Shown here piece by piece: positions 33,834 to 47,404 of a stretch of DNA of 64,000 nt; the stretch's first letter is position 1; each line of letters starts with the position of its first letter. The stretch lies in NCBI GenBank assembly GCA_032164245.1, contig JAVMKO010000020.1, positions 4,615,206-4,679,205 of the forward strand, read 5' to 3'. Below the pieces are notes generated by a model, which was given only the letters and a program-made list of their open reading frames with translations, made no database searches and was not told the origin of the DNA. The DNA is from Sternotherus odoratus (Eukaryota; Chordata; Testudines; Kinosternidae). The position numbers were made by a program, and so were the translations under genes.

Positions 33834-35534
33834 CCACATCAGTGTGCCCAACCCTGCTGCTCCCCAGAGACGGCTGCACCTTCAAGAGCTTCCTCATCAG
33901 AGATGTGTGAGGTGCCGGGGGGGGGGGGGGAAGGGGCACAGTTCACACCTAGCGGGGCTGAGCGGGGCAGAACACGGACTCGGGACGCGCCCGTGGCTTT
34001 GAGCCCAGGCTCCGCTGGCCCCAGAGCCGGCAAGGTAACTGCAGCCCGCCCGGGTGTATAATGCCCGCCTGCCGGCGATGCCAGCACCTCCAGCCACCCG
34101 CCAAAACAATGACTAAGGATCATTTCAGGGCGCCCGGGACGTTCCGTTTCCGTGTCGAGCTCCCTTTGCCCTGGTTTTTGAAAAATAAAAGGAAAGGCCA
34201 TTTCCCAGGGGAACCGCTCCCCCTGCCCTCCCCGGGAGGCCGGGCCCCGTTCGGATCGGCCCTGGGCAGGGGGAGTGGAGGGGGGCGGGGTGGCGGTTTT
34301 CAAGGGGAATGGAGGGGAGGGCGGGGTGACAGTTTTCAGTGTCTGCCTGGGCAGGAAGGCGAAGGGCCCCCAGGGTTCCTGGGCGGAGGGAATGGAGACA
34401 GCCCCCCCTCCCCTCCATGCTCCCTGCCACCCCGATACGCATCTGGCTATCCCGGCTGGGGGATGAAATGACCAGAGCCCTGTTCCCCCTGGGTGCACCC
34501 ATGACGTGCCCTACCCTTCCTCCCTTATTGATTGGCTGGATCACGGCAGTGCCAAGAGCATGGGCCAAACCCCTCCGCGCTAGGCACTGCACAAAGAGCA
34601 ACAGCAGAGAGAACTCCCAGCAGAAACCCCTCTCGGCAAATCTGGGCACCTTCTGCAGGGGGGAGCATGAGAGTTGGACACCCCCTCCCCCCCGCCCGCC
34701 CCACTCCCTGCCAAGTCTCTTCTGGGCCTACATCTCAGTTACTTCTCCCCGAGTCTTCCCTACAGCGACGCCTCAAGGAACAGGGGGCCCAGGTGCCAAA
34801 CAGAGGCGCTCTCCCCCCCCACACACACACACCCACCGCTGCGGGGGAGCCAGGCCAAGCTGCATGAAGCCCTGAACCACAGCCCGGGATCCCCGCCCGA
34901 GGCTTTCGACTTGGAAGCGCCGCTGGGCGAACGGGGCCACCCGGCTCCGCTCAGACGCCTTCCCGAGAGGGAGGAGCGCCGGCAGCACGAGGCGCCTTCC
35001 AACCGAAAGGCAACGGGCAGAGAGCGGGAATTCTCCAGGGCTTCCCCCGCGCCCGGCAGGGAGACAGACAAAGCCGACCAGAGCCCCTAATGGGGGGCGG
35101 CCGGGGGGCTTCCCAGACGGGGCTGTGCCCGTGGGAATCCGGACACACCGGGACAGCAGCAGCTCCGCCCAGCCAGGGGCCGCGGGAGGCGGCTTGCTCC
35201 CCCGTCCCTGTATCCCCCCCCCGCCGAGCCCCCATTCCCCCAGCCGTGTGCAGGGTGGGTGATTTTTGACCCCGCTTGGCGAGATTTTCTACTCCAAGCC
35301 TCTGGACTTAGGAGCCACCAAGGGGTCGGCTGGAAGAGAACAGCCCGAGAAAGGCCACTGGCTGGTTTCCAGAGGCCCTGACCTTGGGGAAGTCACGTGG
35401 GCGCAGAAACCCTCCAGGTCATGGGAAGTCTGTAGCAGAGCAGGAAAAGGATCGTGCTCTAACCACTGAGCCATCCTTCCTCACGGGCTTCCTCCTATCT
35501 GTGCTGGGCACATGGCTCCCTGGGGTCAGAGAGA

Positions 35535-36240
35535 GGAGAGGGGACATACTGGCCCTACTGGGTCAGAACAAAGGTCCATCTAGCTGAGTCTCCTGTCTTC
35601 CGACAGTGGCCAATGCCAGGTGCCCCAGGGGGAATGAACAGACCAGGGAATCATCCAGTGATCCATCCCCTGTCGCCCATCCCCAGCTTCTGACAACCAG
35701 AGGCCAGGGAAACCATCCCTGCCCATCCTGGCTAATAGCCATCGATGGACCTATTCTCCATGATCTTATCTAGTTCTTTTTTGAACCCTGTTATAGTCTT
35801 TGCCTTCACAACATCCTCTGGCAGGGAGTTCCACCGGTTGACTGTGTGTTGTGCAGAAAAAAATCCTTCCTTTTGTTTGTTTTACATCTGCTGCCTATTA
35901 ATTTCATTTGGTGACCCCCGAGTTCTTGTGTTACGTGAAGGAATAAATCACCCTTCCTTATTCACTTTCTCCACACCACTCACGATGTTATATACCTCTA
36001 TTATATCCCCGCTTAGCCAATCTCTCCTCATACGGCAGCCGTTCCACGCCCCTCCTCATTTGTGTGGCCCTTTTCTGAACCTTTTCCAATTCCAGTCGAT
36101 CTTTTTTGAGATGGGGCGACCACGTCTGCCCGCAGTATTCCAGATGTGGGCGCCTCATGAATTTATACAGAGGCAATGTGATATTTTCTGCCTTATTATC
36201 TCTGCCTTTCTTAATGAGTCCCAGCATTCGGTTAGGGAAG
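35535..36240 (-). mobile_element. CR1 LINE with RT C-terminus
   Basis: The minus strand encodes LGLIKKGRDNKAENITLPLY, RPHLEYCGQTWSPHLKKDR and VERLPYEERLAKRG, the conserved CR1 RT tail. The 3' UTR follows down to GGTCCATCTAGCTGAG. It is 5' truncated and frame-broken, of the same subfamily as 25000-25612. Confidence 0.88.
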
Positions 36241-37927
36241 AGATCTGCAAGGTGTCTAGTCTATTTCCCAGGGGCTCAGACCAGGCCAGAAGAAGCAACA
36301 CACTTCAGTGCCATCTGTACGGGCGGAACAAGCTGCCCTGGCATCCTGGCATGATTCCAAAGGGTACAAGCAGCTGTGTCCCTAGGTGCTTGAACTTTGG
36401 GGAGTTAACAGGGGGATTATGGACCGGTATCACGGCTCGGGGCCCCTCTATGCCGGTCCGCCACATGCCCCCCTGGTATCACCTTCAGTAACTCCTCTTC
36501 TTCCTCCCGCCCCAGCAGGTGTCTGCAGACTCCCCTTAGCCATCGCTTCACCGTGCCTTCCTGGGAAGTTCCCCCCTCCAACCTCTCTGTGTCTCGATGG
36601 GAAACAGGCACCCAGGAGCAGATACCGTGTCTCAGGGGCCGTCGCATCGGAGCTACATCAGACTGTCTCCTCCCTGCCCTGTGACCGGATCCTTCCTGGT
36701 ACAGAGCCCCAAACTGCACTGGCCAGCTGTGCTCTCCCCTTGCTGTGCCCTCCAGAGGCCTTGTCTGCACCACATGTCGGGCCCCATAACTGCCCCCAGC
36801 CGTAGCTCCACTGGCAGAAGCTGTAGTGGAGCCGAGGCTGGGTCTAAGACAACACAGAGGTGAAACACCGGAGTCCTGTCTACACTACAGCAGGCACCAG
36901 CGCAGCTGCTCCCGGTCCTGATATTGCCGGGGCAGGTGTAGCCTACGTGTCCCCGGTGGAAAGGGCCAGTTTAAGTGTCTAATCGGCATTTGCAGTGCCC
37001 AGATCTGCGGCCTGAGAACTCCCGGGAGGCAGGGCCTCCGCTCGGCAGACGGCAGCGGTGACGTTCCTGAATCCAGTTAGGCGCGCAGAGCCCAGAGCCT
37101 TCCAACCAGGTTCTCCCTACCGGGCCCCCTCGACTCCCGCATCAGAAACCGCCAGCCACGGGGGCTTTATCAGAGCCCCTCCTGTCTCTCGGGCTGCTCC
37201 TCCGGCCCCATCCGGGAAGTACCCTGCAAGATACGGATCACCACCACCCCGCAGGCAGCAGGCCAATCCCACTGGAGTCAGGGGAGACCCAAGGCCCAGA
37301 GACGAAGGCCCAGGTTGAGAAAGGTTTCCAGGCACTGTTACGCTCAGCGCTGCAACACCTACTGGGTTTAGGAGCTGAGCTCTCGTTCCCAAAGAGATTT
37401 AGGCACCCGAATGCCTTCAAAACTCTGGGCCGCAGCGATTAGCCCTCAGCCCCCCAGGAAGCCAGCCTCACCACTGGGCCATGCTTCCTCTCTGCCCTCA
37501 CCCCCCCCCCTCCCGTGTCCAGACGCAGACCCCAGGTTTGCTCCCCCTAACCCTGCAGCCCCCTCCACGGAAGGAATCCCCCCAAAAGCGGGTAACACCC
37601 CCCCCCCCAACAATAAACTAGAAGCCACAATGCTGAGAATAGCGATCTCCCGAGGCACATTGCTGCCTCGGGGAATTACAGTTGCACCGACACCTGCCAG
37701 TCCCGGAGCAGGGCCCGCACTGTGCTAGGCACTGTACAAACGCAATACAGACAGATGCTCCCCACCCCGGAGAGCCGATGAGCAAGACAAGAGACAATCG
37801 GTGCATAGAGAGGGGAGAGCACGGGACAGGTCTGCCCTGTGGCAGAGATCCGGCATGCCCAGCCCTTTGACTAGGGTTCAAAGCGGAGGCTTAGCTGGGA
37901 GTAAGGGGCCAAAGCGACGGGGCCAGG

Positions 37928-38541
37928 ACAGGACGCCAGACAGGACTTCGGGTGAAGTGTCCCCTCTCCGTACACAGCCTGTTTCCAAGGCTAGGCGCTT
38001 CAGGGGTCCCCACTTCAACCTTCCTGGGTCTGACCTTGGAGCATTCAGCACCTTCTGCCCCTCCGTGTGCTTCCCCCAGCAAGCCCGCCTGGGCGGGGTC
38101 CTAGGGGAGCCCGTGGATTCTGCACCCCAAATCCACAGTCCAACGTGACTCTCAGCCAGCCAGTAAAACAGGTTTATTCGTCAACAGGTACATGGTCTAA
38201 CACCGAGCTTGTAGGCACCCGAACCCCTCCGCTGGATCCATTTTGGGGGCCCAAGGCAGGCCAGACCCTGTCTGGGCCTGCCTCCCTTTTGCCCACCCAG
38301 CTTCAGATTCAAACCCCCCCCCCCCCTCAAGCCAGCTGCAGACTCCCAAACTGAAGCTCACTCTCTCCAGCCCCTCCTCTACTTGGGGTCAGATTACAGC
38401 TTCAGGTATGGACACCTGCAGAGAGGGGAGAGGGCGTTGCCTGCTTGCTTACAGGATCAGCCCCTATTCCTTCCCATAGACACTTACGAAATGCATAGGG
38501 GAAACTGAGGCACGCACACACAGTATTCCTACTCCGTCACA
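37928..38541 (-). mobile_element. LTR fragment, family of 1127-4642
   Basis: Similarity begins near GACGCCAGACAGGACTTCGG and runs to the terminus CTCCGTCACA. The first 50-60 bp present in other copies, with TGTCACGGAG, are missing. The minus-strand AATAAA near 38173 is kept. Confidence 0.8.
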
Positions 38542-38554
38542 CCCTCCCACTAAA

Positions 38555-38625
38555 GCACAGAGTTGGGAGCCAGGACTCCTGGGTTCTTCCCCAGCTCTGC
38601 CACCAGGTAGGTCTGAACTCTCCCG
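38555..38625 (+). repeat. MIR-like SINE fragment
   Basis: GAGTTGGGAGCCAGGACTCC, TGGGTTCTTCCCCAGCTCTG, CCACCAGGTAGG follow the MIR body. Confidence 0.5.
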
Positions 38626-38988
38626 GGCCGCGTCCCTGCTCTGCCCCCTCTGGAAAGGGGGTTAGTGAAACCCACCTCGCGGCCAGCTCTGAGAGACTGA
38701 TGCCGCCGTGCCAATGCTAAGGAAGGCACGGGCTGGGAATGGAAAGCGCTGGGGAAGGATTATGGCTGGCAATGAGCAGGGGCAGAGGGGACACTGCCTC
38801 CTCCTGGAGAGAACCAGGTACGCTCCGTGTGTCATAGTCTCTGCACTGCTCACAGCTCGGGGAGATTCTCAGGTGGCCGGGGGGATCTGGGAGCGACGTG
38901 CATCAGAAAACCCAGCAAGCGAGGGCAGGAGCAGCAGCCGCTGCCTCAGCACACGGGCGTCAGGAGCCGGTGTTTGCCAGCGCAGTCT

Positions 38989-39002
38989 GTTGCCATGGAG
39001 AC
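38989..39002. promoter_or_regulatory. RFX X-box-like site
   Basis: GTTGCCATGGAGAC is close to the palindromic RFX consensus GTTGCCATGGCAAC. It sits in a CpG-rich block of intron 1. Binding is inference. Confidence 0.35.
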
Positions 39003-40984
39003 GCCGGGTGCCCCGGATTGAGGATTGCTGCAGGGGGCGAGGAAGCGAGCGTGGGCGGGAAGACGGTGCGGGGGGAGGGGGGGGAAGCACTGGGCAGGGG
39101 CACAGGCTGGCGGGAGCGAGGAGTTCCTCTGGGTGGAACGGGGGGGAGGGGCCCTGACCAGCCCCCAGAGCCAGCTGCAATCTAGGAACGGTCACAACAG
39201 TCCTGCTAGGGGGCCGGGGTGGCAGCCCACCCCGTCCCTCTAGAAACAAGGGGTGGAAAGGATCGGGCCCGGATCCTGCCCCCGGCACCGGCTTTGCCTC
39301 TGCACCAAGCCCCGGCTCAGCTGGCATGTCGGGGGCAGGGGACCCGCACACTTGGCAGCGATGCCGGTGCAAGGAGTGGGGGCTGGCCAAGCCGGCAGAA
39401 AGGGCCGCAGGGTCCCCCGGGGTCCGGCTTGTTCTGCCCCACGTGCGGCCCGCCGACGCTCTGCTGGGAAGGGGCCGGGGGCCTCCCACTCGCAGGCCCC
39501 ACGCTGCTCCTGGCCCCACAGCGCCTGCCCTCCGAGAACCTCTCCAAACCTCCCCCCCGCCCTGTGGCCACCGGGCTTCCCCCTTCAGTCCCGGCTCGCT
39601 GCAGCCTTCCCATCCCCCACCTCTGCCCCCCCAGCTCCATCCCCCCGCAGGGCTCGCGCCCCCTGCACAACCCAGCCACGCGGCGCCACTCCGCCGCGCG
39701 CCGTGCTGTGCCCGCGCCCTTGCCCACATCACGATGGCCGGCCTGGAACCCCCTCAATTCGTTCGCCGGGGTCCCCCGGCTCCCCACCCCAACGCCCCTG
39801 GGGCCGACAGAGCCGAGGGCCTCACGGGTCACAGATACGCACAACCCAATCGAGGTGGCCCTAACCCCACCACCACCACCAGAAGAGAGGAGCCCCCCCC
39901 CCCCCCGAGAGCCAGTTTCTCCCCCCACCCCCCTCATGAGAGTGCCGTCCTCCCCCGGAGGCGCTGGGAGCCGGGCTCCAAATACATGTCTCCTCACACC
40001 CCCGCGGCTGCTGTTGCTTCAGGGCCGACTGCCTTGTTTCTCCTGCACCACGCAGCTACCGAGCCTTCGGCTGCACGGGGAAGCGGGCAAGGGAAGGACA
40101 GGGCCGTGCCAGCCTCTCGGGGCAACACAAACAAGGCCGCGCATTAAACCCCCTTCCCAAAACCCGGAGCCCACCCCAGAGCTGCTGCAGCTCAGCCGGG
40201 AGCCGGCACAGGGAGAGGACGGAGGGTGGCAAAGGGAGGGTGAGTGGAGCGGGCAGAGCCCTGCATGAGAGGGAGGATGGCACCTCCCAGCAGGTCCGAC
40301 TGGCACCGCAGCCCAGGGATAGGAGAGGAATGGCCAGGGGAGCAGATGCCAGGGCCTCGCCAGGTTGGCACTGTGATCAACCAGAGGGTCTGGAGCCAGT
40401 GAGGGAACTGCCAGGCCAGATCAGCCACTGCGCCCCCACTCCTGTCTCAGACACTGGCTGTCGCCATCACTTCGGACATTCCCCCTAGACTGGGTCCCAC
40501 GCGGAGGCCAGGCTGGGGGTGTCAGATGAGACCCCTACCTGCTCACGCCCGTAACTGGGAACCATCTGGTTCGCTGTCCAGATAACCATCCACTCCTCTC
40601 GCGACCCTCGCAGAGCGCCGGACCGCGGTCAGATCTTGCAGCAGTGAGTTCCACCGGCTAACTACCGATGTGCAACAATTATCTTTCCTGGTTTCAGCCC
40701 AGCTGCCACTCACCGGCCCCTTGTCCTTGTATGATGATGATGGGTAAATATTGGCGCCCCTGCTCTATCTTAACCCCCCCCGCGCCTTGCGCCCGCGCCA
40801 TTCATTGGCCGTTCTGCCCGTCTTCGCCCCGAAGGTAGCAAACAGAGCACTGGAATGGGCTTTGGGGGACGTGGGTCCTGCTCCCAGCTTTGCTACTGGT
40901 CTACTCGGTGGCCATGGCCACCAGGCCCGGCCGCAGGGTGCAGCCCCCCCCCCCCCCCTCCGGGGCCTCTCTACTCTAGGACAG

Positions 40985-41115
40985 GCAGCGGGGCCCAGTG
41001 CCTAGAGCAACTCAACTGGGACTCTTGAGCCGGATTCAGGTTCTGCCGCCGGCCTGCTGGGCAACCCTGGGTAAGTCGCTTCCCAGCTCTGGGCCTCAGT
41101 TTCCCCATCCGCAAA
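40985..41115 (+). repeat. MIR SINE
   Basis: CAGTGCCTAGAGCAACTCAA, GGATTCAGGTTCTGCCGCC, CAACCCTGGGTAAGTCGC and GGCCTCAGTTTCCCC are in MIR order. Confidence 0.65.
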
Positions 41116-41639
41116 GCAGTGGAAACGGACTGGCGGAGAGCAAGAGGTAAGAGCCAGGCATTCCTTGCTTCTGACTCTTCGAGGTGCCAGGCCCGGAAGT
41201 GCCCCTCACCAGCTCAGCCGCTGCCGTTCACTGCCTGGGCCGCGCTTCTTCCCGCGCTCGGGCCTGCTCGTTCACTGTGCGCCCCCGAGCGTGCGGCAGG
41301 GTGGCAGACGGCAGGGCCTGCGCCCTGGGAGCCCCGGCCGAGCTCTCTGGAGAACCACGGCCGAGATTGGTTATTTGGCCCCGAGGCAACTCGGCCAATA
41401 GTCGTCCCCCCCGCCGCCAGCCCCCTTCATGGCAAAGCGGCCCTCCGAGCCCCCCCAGCCCAGTGCACCCGAGGATAGCCAGGGGGCATGCTACAGAGGA
41501 GACCAGAGGGCAGCCCAGACACCCTGGCACGGCTAAATCCACACAGGACACAGGAGCTTCACCAAGAAAGTCCTGGGGAGCAAGAGCAGGGGAGGGAAGG
41601 TACACAAGCAGCTGCTGGGTCCCTGCACGGGGGCTTAGT

Positions 41640-41930
41640 CCTCAGGCCTGGACATGCCAAGTGTGCCAACGTGAGAATTTGCTGTAGTATTTGTATGAGC
41701 CTGGTGTGCCTCAGTTTCCCCATACACTGAATGGCTACCCGGTGGGAGGAAGAAGGACTCCATTTGCTCTCAGAGCAGACTAAGGGACATAACACGTGTC
41801 TCCCCCGCCCTGGCCAGGGGGGTGAACAGGGGGAGCTCTGGCTGACCTGGGAACCGAGGGAGAGGGAGAGAGACGCACGCACCAGAGACGAAGTTCACTA
41901 CAGGTCTGCTCTGGGCTGACCCGGCTGGGC
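41640..41930 (+). repeat. LTR-like fragment
   Basis: GAATTTGCTGTAGTATTTG, GTGCCTCAGTTTCCCC, GGACATAACACGTGTCTCCC and GAACCGAGGGAGAGG resemble a turtle LTR known to me from memory. Neither end is defined. Confidence 0.35.
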
Positions 41931-43847
41931 TACACTTTAACCTTCCTTTCTCTACGCCAACCTCAGGACTTCCAGGCGAGCAACAAACCCGCCTGCTGCA
42001 AAGGCTGGGCGAGGGGCCTTCCCCCTTGCGGACCGTCCCCTTCGCCCCCAGCGCCCCGGCTCCGTGCGACTGGCAGAACAGAGCTGGTGGCTCGAAGCAG
42101 GAGCCTCCGGCAGCTGCGCGGCCACGTGGCCTCCCCCGAAGGCGCAGCGAGCCCCCCTGGGGATCTGACACATCCAAGGGGTTCCTCCAGGAGGCTGTTC
42201 CGGAGCTGGGGGCGTAGCCGGGCTCAGGATCGCAGGATCCCCCGACGGATCGGAGGAAGATCCGGCCGACAAGCACGCCAGCCGGTTCCGGAGCAGTGCT
42301 CCCCTCAGACCGCGTGAGCCGGCTTTCCTGACCCACACTTCCAAGGCCCTTCTGCAGATCTGGTTTATGGCACCCACGCTCTGCCGAATTCACGCCTGTC
42401 CAAGGCCCTCGAGAACGGGGTGGGGGAACCCAGTGGTCGGGGCTGCAGACGCCGTGTGCTGCAGCAGGGAGGGGAGGGTCCCTCGCAAAGACACCCCCCC
42501 CCACAAACACACACACCATGTGCCCTCAGCTCCATCACCTCCTGCTCTGCACCCTTCCAGGGCACATTCAACATCTGGGTGTCTCAGAAGCCCCCCCCCC
42601 CCTCCCCCAATCCTTAGCCTGACTCTCCTCGTCCACCTCTGGAGGGAAGGGCAGAGCCGTTACCCCCAATGAACACTGGGGAACGGAGGCCCCCAGAGCA
42701 CTCCACAGATGCCAGTTTCGGTCCCCCCCCCCCTTCTGACCTGACTGGGGTTCCCAGCCAAGCGGCAGGCGGCTGGGAGCCGGGTTCAAGGAGAGATGGG
42801 AAGAGCTAAACCTGCAGAGCTCAAGTGGCGAGGGAGGGGGATTGTAGGATGTTTAAATCTTCCAGGCACACTGCAAAGTCCCTGTCTGTTTGCAGGCCCT
42901 TGGGGAGGGATGCATGGGGGGCGGAGGGGGGGGGTTGAGACAGGTCGTTATGGGGTTGCCAGACTTGCATTAAAGACGGAGCCGCTGGCAAGGAACAATA
43001 TTTCCAGGGGTTGTGAAACGGGGCAGGGCCAAGATGATCCCGGTTGGGGGGGGGGGTCTCAGTGGGACACCCCAGCTTCACTGCTCAGCTCGAGGCCCCG
43101 AGTCTCGGCGAGTGCCAGGCCCCGCCTCGCCCAACCCCAGGCCGCTTTGGGTGTCAGCCCGGAGACGCCCCAAAAGGCCAGGGGTCCGGGTGTGGAATGT
43201 AAGCCCCCAGCCCGCCGAGGGAGGGGGGAGGAGTCCAGGGGATGCTCCCCAGCGTGCAGGTGGCAGGGTGGCCACTTCCCGCACCCTCCCAGTGGCACAG
43301 GGGTGGACCCATGCAGGGAACCTGGGTCGGCCTCACAGGGCAGCCCCGGCCCCTGCTCACTGGCAAGGCAGCTATGCCAGCCTCCAGCCGGGCGCTAGTG
43401 ACCTGTAGCCACCGGGGCGGGAGGGGGGCACTGAGCCAACCCACCAGGGCAGCTCCCCCTCCCCCCCGCCCAGCACCCACGGGCTGCCCGCTCTGTGGCA
43501 CCCCTACCCCGGAGCCCTGGGCACATCCCCACCGATCCTCTCCGGAGGGGGGGGGACACCCCTCTCCAGCTCCCCTCCCCCTCCTCCAGCGCCGCCACAT
43601 GGCCCTGAATGCAAAGAGGGGCAATTGCTGCCAGCCTGGGGCACGGTGCCAGGCTGGGCGGAGCCTTCCCCAGCCCAGGGGCATCACCAAGAGCCCCCCC
43701 CCAGCCAAAAATCAGCGGGGAAGGGGGGGGCGCTTCTATATGCAACTAATGACCGAGGAGGCAGCGCAGGCTGGGGGGGCCGGCGCCCCCCTCCCCCGGG
43801 CCAGGCGGACAAACCGCTGCGGTGGGGACGAGGGGGCTGGGGGAGCC

Positions 43848-43884
43848 CTAAAAATACCGGCGTGCGGCGGGAGCCTATAAATAC
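43848..43884. promoter_or_regulatory. Pair of MEF2/TATA-like A/T sites in the CpG island
   Basis: CTAAAAATAC (43848-43857) and CTATAAATAC (43875-43884) are 27 bp apart in a partly repeated GGGAGCC context. Each matches nine of ten positions of the MEF2 consensus YTAWWWWTAR. The second also holds TATAAATA on the plus strand. They lie about 0.5 kb inside intron 1. Confidence 0.4.
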
Positions 43885-44374
43885 CCGGTGAGGCCGAGCC
43901 GGGGGGGGCGGGGGGGGTCTAGGGTTTCTGGCACCAGGGCCCCGCCGAAGGGCTGGTGGGATTCTCCGGATGGTTCCCATTCCTCCCGCAGCCTGCGTCA
44001 CGACCCCCCCGCTGCCCGGCCCCCACATGGCACATGCCCGGGGGGGGGGAGAGGGGGGGCAGCTGGCAACCAGAGCAGCCTCCCCCCCCCCCGCCGACTA
44101 GGGAAGCCCCAGCACGCTGCCCCCCCCCAGCCAGCAGCCACCTTCCAGCCGCCCCCGCGGGGCTCCCCCCGGCCCGTGCGCCCAGGGCGCAATGGAGAGC
44201 GCGCCCCTGCCCTTGCCCCGCGCGCGCGCCGCTGGGGGTCGGGGGTGGGGGCAGCCCCCCCGGCTCCTCCCATCAGGCCCTGAACGGGGGGGGAGGGGAA
44301 TGACCCCCCCCCGGGGCGCGCAGCCCCCCCCCCGGCCCCCTGCGCGCCGCTGGCCCCCCAGACGCGGCTCCTTA

Positions 44375-44725
<351 letters not shown>

Positions 44726-46019
44726 CTAGGGCACCCCCCAGATCAGACGCCTCCCCATACACAGAGAGCCCCCCTTAGAAGCAGCCCCCCCGAGCACCCT
44801 CTCAAGACCCCCAGGGTCCCCAGATTTCTAGCCCCAGAGTCCCTCCCCCTCACACCGCAGGGAGCCAGAGCCCCTCCCCAGAGACGGAGAGGGGCACAGA
44901 CCCCTTGGTGTTTGGGACCTGGGCTCCTTGGGGGGGGGGAGCGGTGGGGGGGGCAGTGGTCTGGTTTTTGCTTGACCGGTCTCTGTTTCTTATTGTGGCC
45001 AGCCAGGCAAAAATACAGGGGTCTGGGACAGGGCCCCTCCCCTCCACAGAAGCCCCTCACCCCCCAGCTCCAGAGGTTGTGGGGCTGGGCGAGAAAGGGC
45101 CATTCAAGCGTAATCTAGCACCAGGGCCCGGTCTGGGGGAGGTGGACACCCCACGGCGGCGGCCTACTGCACCTAGAGCCGGGGAGCGATGGAGCCAAGG
45201 GGGGGGGGGGCGCATAGGCTATTCCAGGCCCCCCATCCAGGGTCTCATCTTACTGTCATGGGGGGGGGGGGGGTGCAGGGATTCACCTGGTCCCGGTGGG
45301 ACTCTGGGCCATGGACCCTCTATGCAGCAAGGTCAGGGCTCAAGACAGGGCCTGCTCCCTGCCCGCATGGCAAACCCCCCCTCTCCCAACCCAAGCAGTG
45401 CTGCCAGAGCCCTCCACTCCTCGGCACCCACCCCAGAGCCCCTCCCCAGGCCCCCCGCTTCTGCTCTTTCCCTTCACCTTGCCTCCGCCAACCGAAATAC
45501 ACAGCAAGACACACATTGAAATAAAACAATCCAGCCCAAACAAGCCAGTCCCCCTGCCCCATCCCCCCCCCACACACCTCCGGCTCCTAGGGAAAGGCAC
45601 AAACCCCTCCCCAGATGTGTCCTCCCCTTATGCTAGCGTGACTGGGAGGTGTTCAGCGCGGGGGAGAAGAGCCCTTTTGCCGAGTTAGATCAGTTTGGGA
45701 ATCGGTGGCTCGGGGTGTGATCACATGCCCGCCCCTGGGCCCCAGATGGACGCGCGAACTAGCCTGACGCGAGCCGGCCCCGCAGTCCCAGTGGTTCCCG
45801 GGCTCTGGGTTTCCACCATCCTAGTTGCGAAAGGGGCAGAGGCATCCTCATGGCCGCCACATTGATCCAGGTTAGAGCAAACGATCGGGCCCGGGGTTGA
45901 GCCCACAGCCGCCGAGCCGGGCCCCGACCCATAGACAACCATCATTTTGGTGGCTGGAGACCTGAACTAATCCCACGGCGCTTTTATCGGTAGATCTCCA
46001 AGCACTTTACCAAGGAGGT

Positions 46020-46120
46020 CAGGAGCCTTATTCTTATTTTATAGATGGGGAAACTGAGGCACAGAGCTGGCAGGGGAGGAGAGTGACTTGTCCGAGGTCA
46101 CCGACAGGGGAGTGGCAGGG
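46020..46120 (-). repeat. MIR-like SINE
   Basis: TTATTTTATAGATGGGGAAA, CTGAGGCACAGAGCTGG and GTGACTTGTCCGAGGTCACC are in reversed MIR order. Confidence 0.6.
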
Positions 46121-46129
46121 CTGGGAGGA

Positions 46130-46475
46130 GGGGACCATTCTGATCATCTAGTCTGACCTCCTGCCCAACGCAGGCCACAGAATCTCACCCACCCACTCCT
46201 GTAATAAACCTCTCACCCGTGTCTGAGCTACTGAACTCCTCCAATCATGGTTTAAAAACTTTAAGGTGCAGAGAATCCGCCAGCAAGTGACTTATTCCAC
46301 ACACTGCAGAGGAAGGCGAACCGCCCCCAGGGCCTCTGCCAATCTGCCCTGGGGGAAAATTCCTTCCTGACCCCAAATACAGCGATCAGCTGAACCCTGA
46401 GCATGTGGGTAAGACTCACCAGCCAGACACCCCGGAACGAATTCTCTGTAGTAACTCAGATCCCACCCCACCTAA
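46130..46475 (-). mobile_element. CR1 LINE 3' region
   Basis: GGGACCATTCTGATCATC, CAGGCCACAGAATCTCACCC, CAATCATGGTTTAAAAACTT and GGTAAGACTCACCAGCC match 24630-24990 in order and strand. Confidence 0.8.
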
Positions 46476-46804
46476 CAGCCCCATCCTTTGCTACACAGCA
46501 CCCTCCCGGCTCAGCACACAGGGGCCTGCGTCCTCAGGGGTATTTCCGAGGGAACCAGGATCCTAAGCACCTTTGAGGATCGGGGCTGGGCTGCCTTCTT
46601 CCCGGGAGCCCACACGCTTTTAGACATGGGACGTGCTGGCTGCACCGGGTGTTTTGGGGCCATCTTGCCGTTCAAGCCAGCCCCGTGTGACAGAAGCCAC
46701 CAAACGAGCGTCGTCTGCTACCCAACCTCTGTCTTGCCGGGTGGCGTCATAATAAATGTCTATTTCCTCTGCAGCCCTTTCCATCACTAGTTCCGTTACC
46801 CTTC

Positions 46805-46935
46805 CAGCGTTAGCAACTGTAAAATGGGAACCTGAGGTACAGGGAGGCTAAATGACTTGCTGAAGGGCACAGGAAGTCTGTGACGGAGCCAGACGTGACC
46901 GCTGGTCTCCCCAGTGCTCTAACCACTAGGCTGTT
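46805..46935 (-). repeat. MIR SINE
   Basis: TGTAAAATGGGAACCTGAGG, CTAAATGACTTGCTGAAGGG, and GTGCTCTAACCACTAGGCTG run through a complete reversed MIR. Confidence 0.75.
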
Positions 46936-47404
46936 CTTCCTCCTTGGGAGTGTGGGGGACAGGGATGGGCTGCTATGCTCTGTGAAGCACAATGGAGCCC
47001 AGTCCCTGGGCACGACAGGAATAAACCCGATTCCAGGAGCCAGGAATCAGCGGCTGGGCTGACGGGAGCCCTGCTGATCCCTAGCCCACCTGAGCTCAAG
47101 GAAGCCTAGAGTCCATCCCAACGCTGGCCGAGTTCCACTACACATGGGATCGAAACCCAAGTTCATTAAACCGGCGCCCAAGGCCTGGCAGGCTCTAAAG
47201 GTGGCCGGATCCAGGCGTATTTCAGTTCGGCGCAAGTCACTTGGGAATGGGTTTAAGCAAACTCAGAGCAAGTCACTTGCCCAAACAGGTGCAAGTTAAA
47301 ACATTGCAACTGCATTGCATGGAGAGGCCTAAATTGTCCTCTGTAGACACCAGCCACTAGAGGGCGGGATGCAGCTGTTTGCTAGGTTCTATTGCGGGAG
47401 GAGA

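Noticed and set aside
33839..34649. Overlapping minus-strand frames of 174-219 codons
   Set aside because: Composition is GC-driven, with no domain, splice context or codon pattern to support a gene.
38869..40268. Frames of 287 (minus) and 349 (plus) codons
   Set aside because: They overlap on opposite strands in GC-rich DNA, are Pro/Ala/Arg/Gly-rich, and show no domain; stop codons are simply rare there.
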